A stretch of 64,000 nt of DNA from Symsagittifera roscoffensis (GCF_963678635.1 NC_087065.1:40547430-40611429); one strand, 5' to 3'; shown: positions 21,232 to 33,295, counted from the stretch's first letter. Made by a program: numbers and translations. Notes: a model not told the origin generated them from the letters alone.

Positions 21232-22778
21232 ATCTCAAACGAATATATTTAAAATGCTCAAAGTTTTAATCACGACTTTCATTTGGATGTTGGTTTTTGA
21301 CAATCAACGTTCGAGTTTGTATAACCTGATCTCTAAGTAATTCCTCAGGTTAGCTTACAAAGACAACATGAAATAGTTGCTTTTATCAATTCTTCAGAGT
21401 GGTATGTAAACTATTCGGTAGACTTTGACAACCATGTAGTAAAGCTGTTTTTCTCCTTCATTGACTCAAAATGAACTTTTCTCTTTGTTCTTCTTATTCT
21501 TTTCAGTATCTTTTCAAAGGATTAGAACTACAATAAGAATTGTCTGCAAAACAATCGTTTCCTTTGGTATATCACAAGTTAGATCTTTTACCACAAGTTT
21601 GATCTGAATCACGAATCTGATTTCGATTTATAGGATAACAATTTGTGATAACTAAGACTAAACGCAGAAATCTCATGCAAAAGTTTCGTATAAAGAGGTA
21701 TCCGATCGATAATAAAAACATCAACTTATAAAGGGCGACCATTTTTGAAAGTGAATTGTAGCGAAAGTTTTTTTGCTCCGACTATCGAAGAAAACGGAAT
21801 ATTTATGCTCGGTGTGGTTTTTTTATTCCGTCAATTTTCGCCGATCAAAATAATAGTTTTCAACAAAATTTTTATACCCCAATGAAGATATCGACATCCT
21901 GAGTTCAAATTTAAAAAGATACTTTACCTCCGATTATGTTTTGTAAAGTTCTGGGGGTTTGAAAATTGCCAAACTGCCATATTCTGGACTAAATTATGCG
22001 CACTTTAAAGAGTTTTTTCATAATGCTGAGAGCGTAACGCGAAATATTTGTGCGTGGCGAAGTTTCCCGCACAACAAAATTGTTCAAAATTGAATTGAGG
22101 CTAGCTAATTGGTCGTAATAACTTCGTACGGGGAGGGTTCTCATGCTTGAAGGACCGAATGCTTGAAAAATTTCAACCAATCAAAATCGCTAAATGTTAC
22201 AACCCCAAAACTTTTCAGATAATCATCAAATCTGCTTGTTATCTAATCGGTCAATAGTAACACTAATGGCCTGGATTTATTTTCTTACTTTGAGATTTTC
22301 GCGATTTACTTTGAGATTTTGAATACTCAATTCTGATTGGCTGAAAGTAAGCTAAAAATAATTTCAACCATTCGGTCCTTCAAGCATGAGGGACGCCACC
22401 ACTTCGTACGACTAAAATTTGATACTTTGATATTGTCAAAAAATTTTAGGTTTTTCCTGTCATTATTTTCTTTTCCAAAAACTATTCGCCATGAACTAAG
22501 GGACAGTTTTTAAAGTATTTCATCATTCAGCCATAAAAATAATGAGACTGCTCGCCTATCAGGGCAAAGCCTTAAATGTTCTGTCTGCCCCTTGACTGGC
22601 CTCGAATATTTTTTGCTTAATAAAGTTTTGATTGCTTAAAAATTTTGTTTCAATTCCGTGCTGCATGCTGGATAACTCGCCGAAATAAGTCGCGCATTGG
22701 AACTATCAAGAATTAATCGACCGCTTCCATTAGCATTTAGGCTAGTGGCAAGCACACTCGCTTTGCATTTCAACCTTC
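21232..22778. other. Region upstream of the MFS start; no gene recognised
   Basis: Should hold the MFS promoter and 5' UTR. AT-rich; no TATA or initiator assignment is justified. No coding exon was recognised. Confidence 0.4.
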
Positions 22779-22905
22779 TCAGAAACCCATATGATCCTCA
22801 AAATTTCTATCTATAATTTGGTCTGAATTGAGAACAATACTGGTGGCATCATAGAAACTCCTGAATGAATGTCCGAACGCCCTAAAAGGTCCGCGGTCTA
22901 GCGTT
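22779..22905 (-). CDS. Candidate terminal exon, unrecognised
   Basis: A pyrimidine-rich ATTTTTTCAG acceptor on the minus strand is followed by a 42-codon open stretch (RGPFRAFGHSFRSFYDATSI region) ending in TGA at 22779. Its composition is more gene-like than its surroundings and the repeat copy at 55.7 kb lacks it. No partner exon was found; it could be the last exon of an unseen minus-strand gene or chance. Confidence 0.22.
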
Positions 22906-24940
22906 CTGAAAAAATGTAATAAAAAAGTTAAAATTGAGCTTTTCTTGAGCTTTAGCTTGTGCGTCCAATGACAAAAAGAACTTGTATTTTGTTTGTGCAA
23001 TCACAACTTGAAAAAACTCAAAGATAATTTGACTGCTTCAAATTGTTTGGCGTATAAAAATTGGATTCATATTTCGATTTTTAGTTATCCGAAACAATAA
23101 CTTAGCTATTTAGACTCTGATTGATTATTTCACTGCGATAAATTATAGTAACCGTAAAATAAAATAGATTAGTACACAGCAGCGAAGCAAAAAAAAAACA
23201 TCAAACAAATCTTTTATGTTTGTCCTAACGCGACTCAACTTGAGAGATGCTGGAAAACACACTTACCAGTGTAACAAATGACTTGAAAAAAAAACAAGGC
23301 TCTTTTTCCTTCCCCCCCCACCTGCAAAATTTTACAAGTAAATTTGTTGACCACATTGTCCCATTGTTATGAAAACTTACATACAGACTAATAAGGCCAT
23401 GGCAAACATATTTGGTCTTCATACTCAACCTCGTAAAATCCTTCGTTACACTAATATATTGAAGCTCGTGTGAGGTAGGGGGGGGGAGGAAAAAGAGCCA
23501 AAAACAAGACTGCTCGCATCAGGGCAAAGCCTTGAATCTTCCGAGTGCCTTTTAAGGTTTATAGAGCAGTATTAATTATAAAAAATTAAATGTAAAAATA
23601 AAAAAATAATAATTTTTTTTTCTAAAATTTGAAACTTTTTACAAAAATCATCCCCTCACACGCCATATAAAGTACAAAAGAATAGATTTTGCTCCTTGTC
23701 CCAAACCAATTATGGCAAATAAGCTTCATTGCATATTTGCAACGGTTTCTAAGACGGATTAAACAATCTCCGCTTACGCGTTAATAACGAGAAACATATC
23801 GCGCGTTAATTGTCCCAAATTGGCCAAAATTACAATCTTTTAATCCCCACAATTTTACAAAAAATGATCAGAAGTAAAATATGTTTTCAAATTTAAGCTC
23901 AGTACAACAATACCTTTCAATTGATTTTTGATATAGTAAAAATTTCGCTAAAATGGCTAGTTAAAAAGTCGACATTTGTCTGAAGAAAAAAAAACCCAAC
24001 CCGAGCACAAATATTCCGCTGCTTTTGTATCGAAAGTCGGAACAAAAAACTGGCAAGAGTTTTAGAAGCTTCTCTTATCAAATGCGTCAGCAGGATACCT
24101 CAATTAGTACATTACGAGGCCAAACTGTGCACTGGATAGGCGCAGAATTTTGTGTCTGTATGTTCCAGAAACTAGTCTTTAAGCAAATTCCATTTATTAT
24201 CAATTTATCGCAAAAATCAACTAGCGTATTATCAATTTATCGCAAAAATAGCCATTTACGCTCTGTTTTACGCAATGGAAGACAATTTTCTAAACGATTG
24301 CTCATTATTTAAATATCACTGTTGAAATAGACATTTGGAACAAGCTTTTTGTAGTTTTCCATCCGGGTTTTTCTGAAAATTCGCTACTAACAAAACTTTC
24401 CAAGGTTTCAAGAAAATTTTCAAAAAACAGCATTTCGTGACGTAAAAACTACACCAAAAACCTAAATTTTTTGAAGTTCGCTATCATACGGAGATGTCGT
24501 AAAAAATACAGAACAAAAATGCTGTTTTTTGGGCTCTTTTTCATAGGTTTACGCCAAAAAAATGCGTTTGTTTTGCACGCGCTTGCTTATCAAAAATAGT
24601 TTATGTTTTCGCTATAGGCGCCATTGAAAAATTTAAGGGTTGATGGACAAAAAATGATGCCATAAACTAGTATCAAAGGGCCGTATAGTAGTTGATTTCC
24701 GCGTACAGGAAAAGTACATTTGAAAACATTTTTACACGCATTGTGTATAAGTTTGCTAGACAATTTTTTGTTCAAAGCATCCTAGAATTATCAGAGAGTG
24801 ATTTTTTGGCTTCTTAGTTTTATGTTATTTGTTGAGTTTAATTCCTCTAGGTGATTTGAAATTTAAATTAAAACCTTAAATAATCATTTAAAATCAGAAG
24901 TACAAGTCGAAGTTTAAGTGCTATTCTGGTTGCTCTGTTT
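22906..24940. repeat. Nested repeat block: AGCTTGTGCGTCCAATG repeat, MITE and foldback arm
   Basis: From about 22930 to 23297 the sequence is collinear with 55810-56180. A MITE interrupts it at 23298-23499, and an ACAAGACTGCTCG foldback arm then runs to about 24045, ending near TATCGAAAGTCGGAAC. The remainder to 24940 holds no recognised gene. Confidence 0.65.
23298..23499. mobile_element. hAT-like MITE, GGCTCTTTTCC family, copy 2
   Basis: 202 bp with termini GGCTCTTTTTCCTTCCCCCC and GGGGGGAGGAAAAAGAGCC. Perfect 8-bp target duplication AAAAACAA (23290-23297 and 23500-23507). The matching site near 56170-56185 is uninterrupted and serves as the empty site. Confidence 0.88.
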
Positions 24941-26209
24941 TCATAAAGATTTTTTTTGCAAGATCTGCATGTTTTTTTGAATGCCTATGCGAAATTCTTC
25001 CATCATTTTTGGGTTACGAAGAAAGTTATCCGGGTCTCTTTTCTCTGAGTGACCATAGCGTTTTTCTTGCAAAAGCTGAACATACTCATACGTTTTGAGC
25101 TTCCAACGACTGCAGAAAACTTTGTCAATTTGAAATGATTCTTTCCAATAGTTTTCGCTTTCAGAAATTGTCAGAGCGCTACTTTTTGTATTTTTTCTAC
25201 AAAAAAGGCTGACTCTATTCAGGATACTTTGATACGATTCTAATTTTTCCTCAAAATTTTTTATGCTTCTCACTTTTAGCCAGAAGGTTTTGTTAAATTT
25301 GTTGAATAGTTTGTAATCTAAAGTCGCCCATTTTTTGTATTTTTCTTCTCGCTCGATTTCTAGTTGATGCGCAACATTCTTGTCTCTGAAGTTTCTGTAA
25401 GGTCTGTCGTTTTTCATTGAAAATAAAACATCCGGAAGATCCCAGCAAAACTCTTCTTTCAGTAGGACCATACTTTCATTCATATAATCAGTTATCAACA
25501 TTAGATCGAACTCTTTATGAATTTTTTCCACAAAATTGTCTTCAAAAAGTTCATCGCGGGTTTCTTCTATGCTTCTATTAAACCCAAAGTTAAAAGCTTG
25601 CACGTTTTTGCTCGGAATATACATGTAATTTACGTAACGACTCGGATTGGCTAAAAACTCGTCAAACTCCGATAAGTCTGTTTTCTGATTTTGCAGATCT
25701 CTTTTCCATTTTACAATATAGTAGACGAAGAAAAAATTGAAGAAAGATTTAAACTGCTCGAAAGGAGATCTTAATATTGAAATGCGCTTGTAACCTGGTT
25801 CCATAATTCGATCCCAAGTTACGCGGTCATACATTGCGTGTAAGACTAGCGCGTCGTATTTCTGACTTGGTTTTCGCGACGGGTGAACGTTTCGCACAGG
25901 GTTTGGCCAATCTAGTTTCCACGAACTGCTATTTGGCAAGGCGATTTCGAGACCTTTTTCTTCGGCCGATCTGAGAAACATGGTTGTTAAGGTCATAGTC
26001 CCGCATTTGTGATTTTTGACGAACGCAAAAGCGTTGACTTTGCATTTTTGTAAGGTCGGTCTATCCACTTCTTTATCATGAACAGATGCAGGACTTTCGT
26101 TTTCAGCGGCCAATCGTAGTGATCTGGTATAATTCGAAAGGTTCAAAATAAAAAGCAAACAACAGCAAAGTAAAGCGAAGTACACGCGGCTGAGCATAGT
26201 TTTTTTCAT
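24941..26209 (-). CDS. GAL3ST: Galactose-3-O-sulfotransferase family enzyme, intronless
   Basis: 422 residues, ATG at 26209 with a second Met at residue 5. A short basic N-terminus and a hydrophobic segment at about residues 9-25 give a type II Golgi membrane anchor. The catalytic region carries the PAPS 5'-phosphosulfate loop FVKNHKCGTMTL (63-74), the 3'-phosphate motif region ISILRSPFEQFKSFF (143-157), and DLMLITDYMNESMVLL followed by EEFCWDLPDVLF (235-263), a segment typical of GAL3ST proteins. Expected role: transfer of sulfate from PAPS to the 3-OH of galactose on glycolipids or glycans in the Golgi lumen. Length fits the family. The acceptor cannot be predicted. No frameshift is seen; it sits alone between repeat-rich regions. 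Confidence 0.9.
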   Translation of the reverse strand: MKKTMLSRVYFALLCCCLLFILNLSNYTRSLRLAAENESPASVHDKEVDRPTLQKCKVNAFAFVKNHKCGTMTLTTMFLRSAEEKGLEIALPNSSSWKLDWPNPVRNVHPSRKPSQKYDALVLHAMYDRVTWDRIMEPGYKRISILRSPFEQFKSFFNFFFVYYIVKWKRDLQNQKTDLSEFDEFLANPSRYVNYMYIPSKNVQAFNFGFNRSIEETRDELFEDNFVEKIHKEFDLMLITDYMNESMVLLKEEFCWDLPDVLFSMKNDRPYRNFRDKNVAHQLEIEREEKYKKWATLDYKLFNKFNKTFWLKVRSIKNFEEKLESYQSILNRVSLFCRKNTKSSALTISESENYWKESFQIDKVFCSRWKLKTYEYVQLLQEKRYGHSEKRDPDNFLRNPKMMEEFRIGIQKNMQILQKKSL

Positions 26210-27621
26210 GCCTTCAATAACTAGCTATAACCAGCTATTACTGCACAGATCTTTGACTTCTAAAAGTTGCCTCACACTGCGTGAATAAATGGTATTCATA
26301 ATAACACGGTTAACTAAACGGTGTTTAAAAAATTAAGTTATAATCTAGTTAGAAAAGACAACGCGTTTATTTCAGAATGGTAAAATAAACCATCTAATGC
26401 ATTTTTTACAAAGCTCATTAAAATGTTTTGATAACTTATTAAAAAATAAAAAATTCTAGTATAAAGCAACTAAATTGATAATAATTCTGTTTTAAAATTC
26501 AGATTCAAAAAACCAAAAAGTTGTCGCGACTCATTCCATCCTAATTATTAGTTATGGAATATTTTTCAAAAACAAATGAAATAATTGTTTCCATGTGCTG
26601 TACTTTATGAGCACAAACATGCGTTGTTGAGACAATCACGCCGGAAAACTAAAAACGCGTTTAACAACAGCGCGCAAAGCGTATTCAGTTTTCAACAAAA
26701 GGTGGATCAACAGCGGCATAAGCCGTTTAAGAGCTGCACCGCCTGTCTTTTTTCTACGCTTTTCTTATGACCATATGCATAAGTGCTCTGAGGAACAATA
26801 AAAACAAAAAAATGTTCACGCATCGACTATCAGAGCTTGAATGTCTTCGATGAATGTCTTCAGGGAGGCCTGTTCCCATTTTTTCTGCTCCCTCGCTGCA
26901 AAAAGTAGATCAAACTACCGATTGAGATGAAACGAACCCTTTTGTTGGCGGCGTTTTTTTGCTAGGTAAAACTAGTATTTTTCCCAAAAAAGAACAACTC
27001 AGCTGCTTTATGTGGCCAGAAATACATGGAATGATTACTCTGATTATAATTTTGTGATTAATATGATTATAGTTTTAACGAGTTTTGGGCAAAAGTTCAA
27101 CCCGACCTACAATTTTAAATAGACAGGGCATTCAATGAATCCCAGTCGTGAAATTGAATCGATGCCCATTAAAAGTTTGAAGAAAATGTTTTCGTCAAAG
27201 CCTGGTACTCTGCGTACGAATATCTTGGTGCTAACGACAGGTAACAGGGTAACAGTGGCGTGCAAAAGAATTTTTAGTGTTTTCAGTTTGAACTTTTTGA
27301 ACTTTTTCTAAGCTGCCCTAAAACTTTTTTTTAAAAATTTTGGCCGAAAGTGTCTGCGCCTCTGGAAAAGTTTTGGAAAAAATGACAGCTTTCTTGGCGG
27401 GCGCTTCCCCTAGGCACTTTTAGAAAAATTTTTAGGTTTCAACATAAAATGGATTTCATTAACACTGGGCACGTGTAAATAGTAGCAAAGAGATCTTTTG
27501 GGAGGCCTGTTACCTTAAGTTTGTTACTGACCGAGTCGACAAAAGCCAAAATTAACATGTTATAGGTTGAATTGAAGTTATAAATGGGTCCATAACTCAT
27601 AACTTTTTTGAGTTGTTTTCA
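26210..27621. other. Intergenic; no gene seen, one decayed MITE
   Basis: AT-rich. A fragment of the CAGGGGCGGAT MITE family is visible at about 27240-27520 (TTTTAGAAAAATTTTTAGG and a CAAAGAG end region). Otherwise no structure was recognised. The GAL3ST promoter should lie just above 26209. Confidence 0.4.
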
Positions 27622-29426
27622 TCAAATGTAGTTGTCGTAAATAGGCACGAGTTTTTTGTTCTTCGTTTTGTTTTTGACCCTTTCTTGGATCACCACGAGG
27701 GCCTGGTTTTCATCTGAACACATCAAAGTTTCACAGCATTTTGTGTTTAAAATCGATTCCACAAAAGTTAGTTCAATTAAATTTGAATATTTATTTTGGC
27801 TATTCTCCAATTTAGTGGTTGCGGTAAAAAAAAATGGGTTTGTATATAAATATTTATTAAGCACAAAATCAAAAACTTGCCATTAGGTTTGAAATCTAAC
27901 GAGTTTGAAGGTTAAGTTGGGGCTACTTTTTATTTCCGCGTTTCTGTGTTTTTGAAGTTAAGCTCGCCTTTTAACAGTAGTGCGTATGTTTTGTCTTGTA
28001 GTGCACGCACAGGCAGTAAATCACTTTTACTGCACAGAAAGCACAGAAACAATCAACTTTTCTGACGATTTGATTGTTTCTGTGCATCGTGCAGAGCTAA
28101 TTAATACTTTACTTCGACAGTTGCTCGAAGACAACTTATATCTTCATTTGGGCTGGCTAAAAACAATCAAAGAACCCCATGCAAATAATAATATACTTTT
28201 TAAACTTACGTACGTGGTGAGATCATAATTTCTGTAATTTTCACCATCTTTTTCTTAGCCCCAGTTGACATGTCTGAAATGGAAATATTTTCAATTGATT
28301 AAAAAGTTTGCGGATCATTTTAAAAGTCCCGGTGTCTGTATTTATGACTCGGCAAAAATATTCTCTTTTCGATTTAAAAAAGGTAGCAGTGCAGTGTTTG
28401 TTATAGATTTTATGGATTTTATGTCAAAAGTTGTAAGGGTGAGGCAAGGATGGAAGTAGTTTTAAAACAGCAAATATATTTCCGATATCCGAACATTAAT
28501 TTAAGTAAGAAATTAAAAAACAAAATTTCTCTAAATTGCATCTTTTGAAGATCTATTCAGGAGAAAATCGATATCACATCACACGATTTACAAAATAACT
28601 TTCTTTTTACGTCGACCTGAAAAACTTAACATTGACCCAAAGTATTCCCAGCTGCCCTCAATGAAGGTATCAATACTTGAATTCAAAAAATTACAGTTAA
28701 AAGTAAAATTGGATCTCCTGTATTTTGAGTAAATAAAAAATCAAAAGCAAAACATTTCATTACGAGGCCAAACTGTAAGCTGACAATTCGAATGAGACAA
28801 AAATAATTTATGAGAATCTAGGTTAATGGTGCGACAACTTTCTGTAATCAATTTTCGTCTCGACATTTGTGCAACTCTTTTCATAAGAACTCAGACAGTC
28901 GTCGTCAACTGAAAATTGAATGTTAAAGCAAGTAAGGAGAATGTTTTGTTCCAATTTTTGACGAGATTGCGGAATATTTAAGATTGGATGGTTTTTTTTC
29001 AAAATCAGTCAATTTTCAATTTCTAAACTAAGCCTTTTTGACGGAATAATACTTTACCTGTGACCTTTTTTGTAGATTAAAAAAGGTTTGAAAAATAAGA
29101 ACTTTCAAGCCGTCTTTGAAAGGTCAATTTGCGATAATTAATACGCAATATACTGCGTCCTTAAAACACGTGTGAGCGGCGAACGAATTAATGCGTTCCA
29201 AATTGACATGCGTCCAACAGTTTATTCCTTTTACAACAAAAGAAGACGTTGAAGACACCCTTTGTATCTTATATAGCGTGTGGGAGGATGGATTTAAGAA
29301 AAGAAAAGAAAAAAAAATTCTTTTCTTTTCGTTATTTCGTCATTTATTCAACCAGAACAACTTTTGAATTGGCCTTAAAAAGGAGTCGGATTGTTCAGGG
29401 TTTCACACTGGCTTACGAGGATTCCT

Positions 29427-29492
<66 letters not shown>

Positions 29493-31307
29493 TATGAAAA
29501 AATAAATACATATTTGCAAATGCACATTAAAATTGTTCATATATAAATATAATTTTTTACATATATTTTATTATGTAAATTTGTGTGTGTATATATATTA
29601 AAAGAAAACGTTTATTGACAGTTTATAAATTCTGCCAAAAAACACAAAAACATTGTTAGTTTTTAAAGAAAAAATACAAAACTAATAATATACGAGGACT
29701 TTAAAACAAGTTTTATTATAAAACTTTCTCTCATTTCACTGTTATTTAAGTTGTTGAATTGTTTTTGCCAGCAAAAAATGCAGATTTTTTAAGTTACGTT
29801 TCAATGACTTGAATTGCTCTGATCACACATTTGACAGCGGTTTACCAAGCTTTCACTGCCTTTTGTTTTGAACAGCCTCAGACCGAGTTGATTTAAAGCA
29901 ACCAGATAAATTGATTAAACTTAATTTTTACATGCTCGTTTTTGTAAAAAATTTGTTAACTTCAGACAAAATATTATGAAAATTTTTTTTCTCTGAATTT
30001 AACTTTTGAACAAAATTTCAAAAAATAATTGCGCCATACAATTTCTGTAAAAATGCTTGTCCAAATGTTCTCGAATTTTTTGCTTAGAGTTAAAATATTT
30101 TCAGAGAAAAGAAATGAAAACTTTTAGCTTTGTTGATTTTACCAGATTATGTTAAATCAGCACTGTATCAGCTTGCTCAACACTGAATTTTCGGTTAACA
30201 ACAAAAAAATGTTCAAGCAAAAGCAATCCAATTGAATGAAATGTATTGCATCAGAGCTCGGGAAACTCTGCTGACTATTGAAAAAAGAATTGTTCCAATA
30301 TCCATGTATGAATTTTTTTCTCAAAATAAAGGTGGGTGGGCTATTAATTGTTAATTTCACTGCAATGCAGGGTTTGAACTGTTTCGGTAAATGGACGATG
30401 ACATTATTGGGTTTTAGCTTTACAAAATCTGGTACCCCGATTTATTTTGTAGTAGTTCAAGTGACCAATCTTTTTAAAGTCAACTCAGACGTGATTCGGA
30501 GTCTAGAGACATACAGCGCAAAAAATTGTATCTGTTGATTGCTGTTACCCTGAGTAGAGCAGTCTTTCTCGGCACTGATTCGGATGTTTTGCATTTCATT
30601 CTCGGGTTCTAAATCCCGCACAAGATTATTGGCCGAGTACAGCACCCCTCCCAAGGACTCAATGTACCGCATAGTGGTAGGGTTGTCCATTGAAGACTTA
30701 ATTGGGTAGCCTGCAAAAGAAGAAATTGAGCATCACATAATACCTGGCCATAATACGTTCTTACACCAGAAATTAATGAGAATAAGAATGGGATGGATAT
30801 CCTCTTTATGTAGAATTAAAGACATTAGAAGATCCTTATTATTTCGCTTTTAATCGGTTTTAATTAACCATGTTACATAATCAAACATAATGATATTCTT
30901 GAAATATGAGTTAATGCTATAAAAGATGATTCAATGGATTACCTTGTGCATTTACCACCATAATTCCCAGCACGCCTGGGTGATTCTTGATTCTCTCGAA
31001 AATTGCACTGGCAGTCTAGAACATATTTACCGAAAATATAACGCTATTCATCTACAGTACCCAACCAGTTTTGATTGAAAAGTTTTTCAGCAAAAGGTGA
31101 ATTTCAGTTATATTAATTAATTTTTAAGTCTCAAATTATTTCATTCTGTCACGCAAATTATACTTTAAGAAAGTTTTTTTATTTTTGACAACTTGCAGCT
31201 GGTTTACTTGCACAATGTTTTTTTTGTTTTAGTGTTCGGGAAGTTATTATCATTAGAAGTTTTAAAAATAACTTGAATAAAAGCTGACCTTTTTTTACCT
31301 GTGTCAT
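27622..31307 (-). CDS. DYNLRB: Dynein light chain roadblock-type (LC7) protein
   Basis: Four minus-strand exons: 31307-31299 (putative start, three codons, M-T-Q), 31015-30943, 30710-30549 and 27713-27622 (stop at 27622). Phases agree throughout, giving 111 residues, close to the usual 96-105. Family signature: ERIKNHPGVLGIMVVNAQG, then YPIKSSMDNPTTMRYIESLG and NLVRDLEPENEMQNIRIS, then ENQALVVIQER in the last exon, matching the order of human DYNLRB1. It should dimerise and bind the dynein intermediate chain for cargo or axonemal dynein. Oddities: the segment before the last strand is divergent and the C-terminus is extended by a Lys/Asn-rich tail. The first exon is the least certain part. 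The 2.8 kb last intron contains 28002-28455 on the other strand. Confidence 0.85.
28002..28455 (+). CDS. Two exon-like blocks of the tandem-unit family, divergent (5' exons or a relic)
   Basis: Block a (28002-28216) contains ETINFSDDLIVSVHRAELIN, then RQLLEDNLYLHLGW and NNNILFKL, which follow the second half of the repeat unit in the 51.7-61.3 kb gene (the G-W pair and the closing hydrophobic FF/FK strand). A 42-bp intron (GTGAGA...TTAG, phase 0) leads to block b (28259-28455), containing KYFQLIKKFADHFKSPGV and KIFSFRFKKG, the first half of the next unit, and running to RVRQGW, where a GTAGTT donor sits just after G-W as in exon 6 of the gene. Codon use is more AT-rich than in the downstream exons. 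This is either the start of the same gene across a 23 kb intron, or a separate decayed copy nested in the DYNLRB intron. Confidence 0.42.
28460..30548. other. Inside the last DYNLRB intron: repeats, no exon
   Basis: A decayed inverted copy of the foldback arm lies at about 28980-29290 and an AT microsatellite at 29430-29490. The rest is AT-rich without recognised coding sequence. Confidence 0.45.
29430..29490. repeat. (AT)n microsatellite
   Basis: About 30 uninterrupted AT dinucleotides, followed by looser AT-rich sequence with TATATATAT tracts to about 29600. Confidence 0.98.
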
Positions 31308-32421
31308 TCTCTGATTCAATTCTGGTCCGAAATTTTATTGAAAGTCTTTTCTTAATCAAATGAGGAAACAAATATCTAAAAATTCGTGCACGTGAACAAA
31401 AAGTGGGGCCATTAAAATTTAATTTAAAGCAGGTGAAGAAATATTGAAAATGATAGTTACAGTATGAAACAGATAAAGTACAGGAGAAAAAAGCACCGCA
31501 AGAAAAATGTAGAAAAGCTGCTGCTTTTCAATTAAATTATGTCCAAAGGTTCAAAACTAATTTTGATGGCTGCAGCAATCAGCATGAGTAGTTCGGTGGG
31601 GTAGCAATGAACATTTGTGCAGCTGAGCAAGCGATAACTACCTACACTAGGTGTTCAGTCAGGCTAAACTATAAGATTACTTAGAAGCTAATCACTGAAA
31701 TAACTCCAACATAAACGATATATCCTTGTATGATAATTCGGATTTAATTCTTTTTTAATTTTTTAATGTTAAAAAAAGAGGACACAAATACGCACCGAAA
31801 CCTTCAAATATCACCTTATGACGCATAAACCAACAGTTTTTCACATTTTCATTCTGTAATTGCTGACAATCATTCTGTAATTGCTGATGAAAGTTTTTGC
31901 TTCAAAATGATGAATTATTTTTGCCTTTACGGAATTTTATCCTCGCGTGAACAAATTTGGCAGAGTTTTTCATCACAGACTCCAGTTTATGGTCTTTATT
32001 TTAAAAATTTGTCGCTGCTTTCAGGGGAAACTAAATTAAAAAGGTATGTTTTTCTTTCTTTTTTATACTTAAATAAATAAACTAAAAAAACAGTAAACTT
32101 TACATTTAACTATACGTTAATCAAGTAATGGCAGTTACAATTTTAAAAAAGTATATATCACATGTGGATATTAAACAAAACCAAGTCACCAAATGTTGAG
32201 AAAAACGTATATTAAAAAAATTGCTCAATTGGAGTAAGGAAATTGTTTTACGAACTGTAAAATATTGATGTAAATACTAGAAACGCAGGTGTTTCGTCAA
32301 CCTAGCATTATGAAGAGCTTTTTAATGGCCTGCTGAAACAACTATTGTTGGCGGTAAGCTCCGTTTGTTGGCGGTAAGCTTCAAAAGAGATCGAACCCTG
32401 ATGTGATTTCAACTTATTTAA
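31308..32421. other. Intergenic region upstream of DYNLRB; nothing recognised
   Basis: AT-rich sequence with no coding signal; should hold the DYNLRB promoter. A short direct repeat (CATTCTGTAATTGCTGA) occurs at about 31849 and 31870. Confidence 0.4.
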
Positions 32422-32624
32422 TGTTGTTAGCAATTGTTACATAACCTTTCTAACCTTTCTTACTATTTCATTCTAACAGGACCTTCTTTATTTCATTCTC
32501 TCCGGCGGATACAATGCTCTCTTCACTTTTTAAAATGTTTTAACTTAAGACTATTTCACTTTTATTCTTTTATTTTTTTAATTGTATAAAGTAGAGTTAG
32601 CTGTAACAAAGTAATATTTTATCA
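32422..32624 (+). repeat. Probable 5' LTR of gypsy element 2
   Basis: Starts TGTTG and ends ATCA directly before TGGCGCAG. The inferred 203 bp is close to the 216 bp of element 1. No second copy was found to confirm the left boundary. Confidence 0.5.
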
Positions 32625-33028
32625 TGGCGCAGTCAAATAACGAATCTAACGTGAGGAGAAAACCTCCATTTTGGCAGAACCTTACGGTAGACCCACCTAT
32701 ACCTTGGGAAGATTAGAGTGATATCTTTCATTTAGCTATTATCGCAAAAGAAAACATAGACATCGAAAATCTACTAAACCCATCGGAAAGACACCATCCC
32801 CAACCACCAACATTGGAAAATCCGACGGATAACGAATCGGAAAGCCAAAGAAAATCTAGAATAGACAGGAATATTCAAGAACAAAGACGATACGACGAAG
32901 AGGAAACGGCATCTATCAAATCAGAAACCAAGAAATTTAACGGTATGAGAATAGAAGAAGCCGACAAAAAATTACGATCGATCCTTTAATTAGCCCTAGG
33001 AAATGAGGGAAAACAATTTTTCGGACAA

Positions 33029-33295
33029 ATGTTCACAAACGTCACCTTTGAAAGGCCCAAATTTCTAAACAGAAAACAACGAGACAGAGAGTCACTCGAA
33101 CAATTTTGGGGAGCCTTAGCCGAAATGGCTAAAAAGTGTGACATAGCCGCGGGAGAGGAAGGATGGATCATGGACATCTTCATAAATAACATGAAAAATT
33201 ATGACATACAACGAAAACTCCTGACTGAAATACTACCTCCGCGAGACGCAATAAATGTGGCACTCATCGATGAAAAGGGAATTTTCAACACTTAA
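33029..33295 (+). pseudogene. Gag fragment, element 2
   Basis: Residues LNRKQRDRESLEQFWGALAE then GWIMDIFINNMKNYDIQRKL parallel the gag of element 1 (SLEQFHSVLSGLAARC; RDVFIVNMNNREAQKEL). The downstream protease region is not recognisable. Confidence 0.75.

Noticed and set aside
24025-24312. 95-codon plus-strand open frame
   Set aside because: Begins inside the foldback arm (TATCGAAAGTCGGAAC) and has no homologue-like features.
29249-29497. 82-codon open frame ending in repeated I-Y
   Set aside because: The end is translation of the AT microsatellite and the start lies in a decayed foldback arm.
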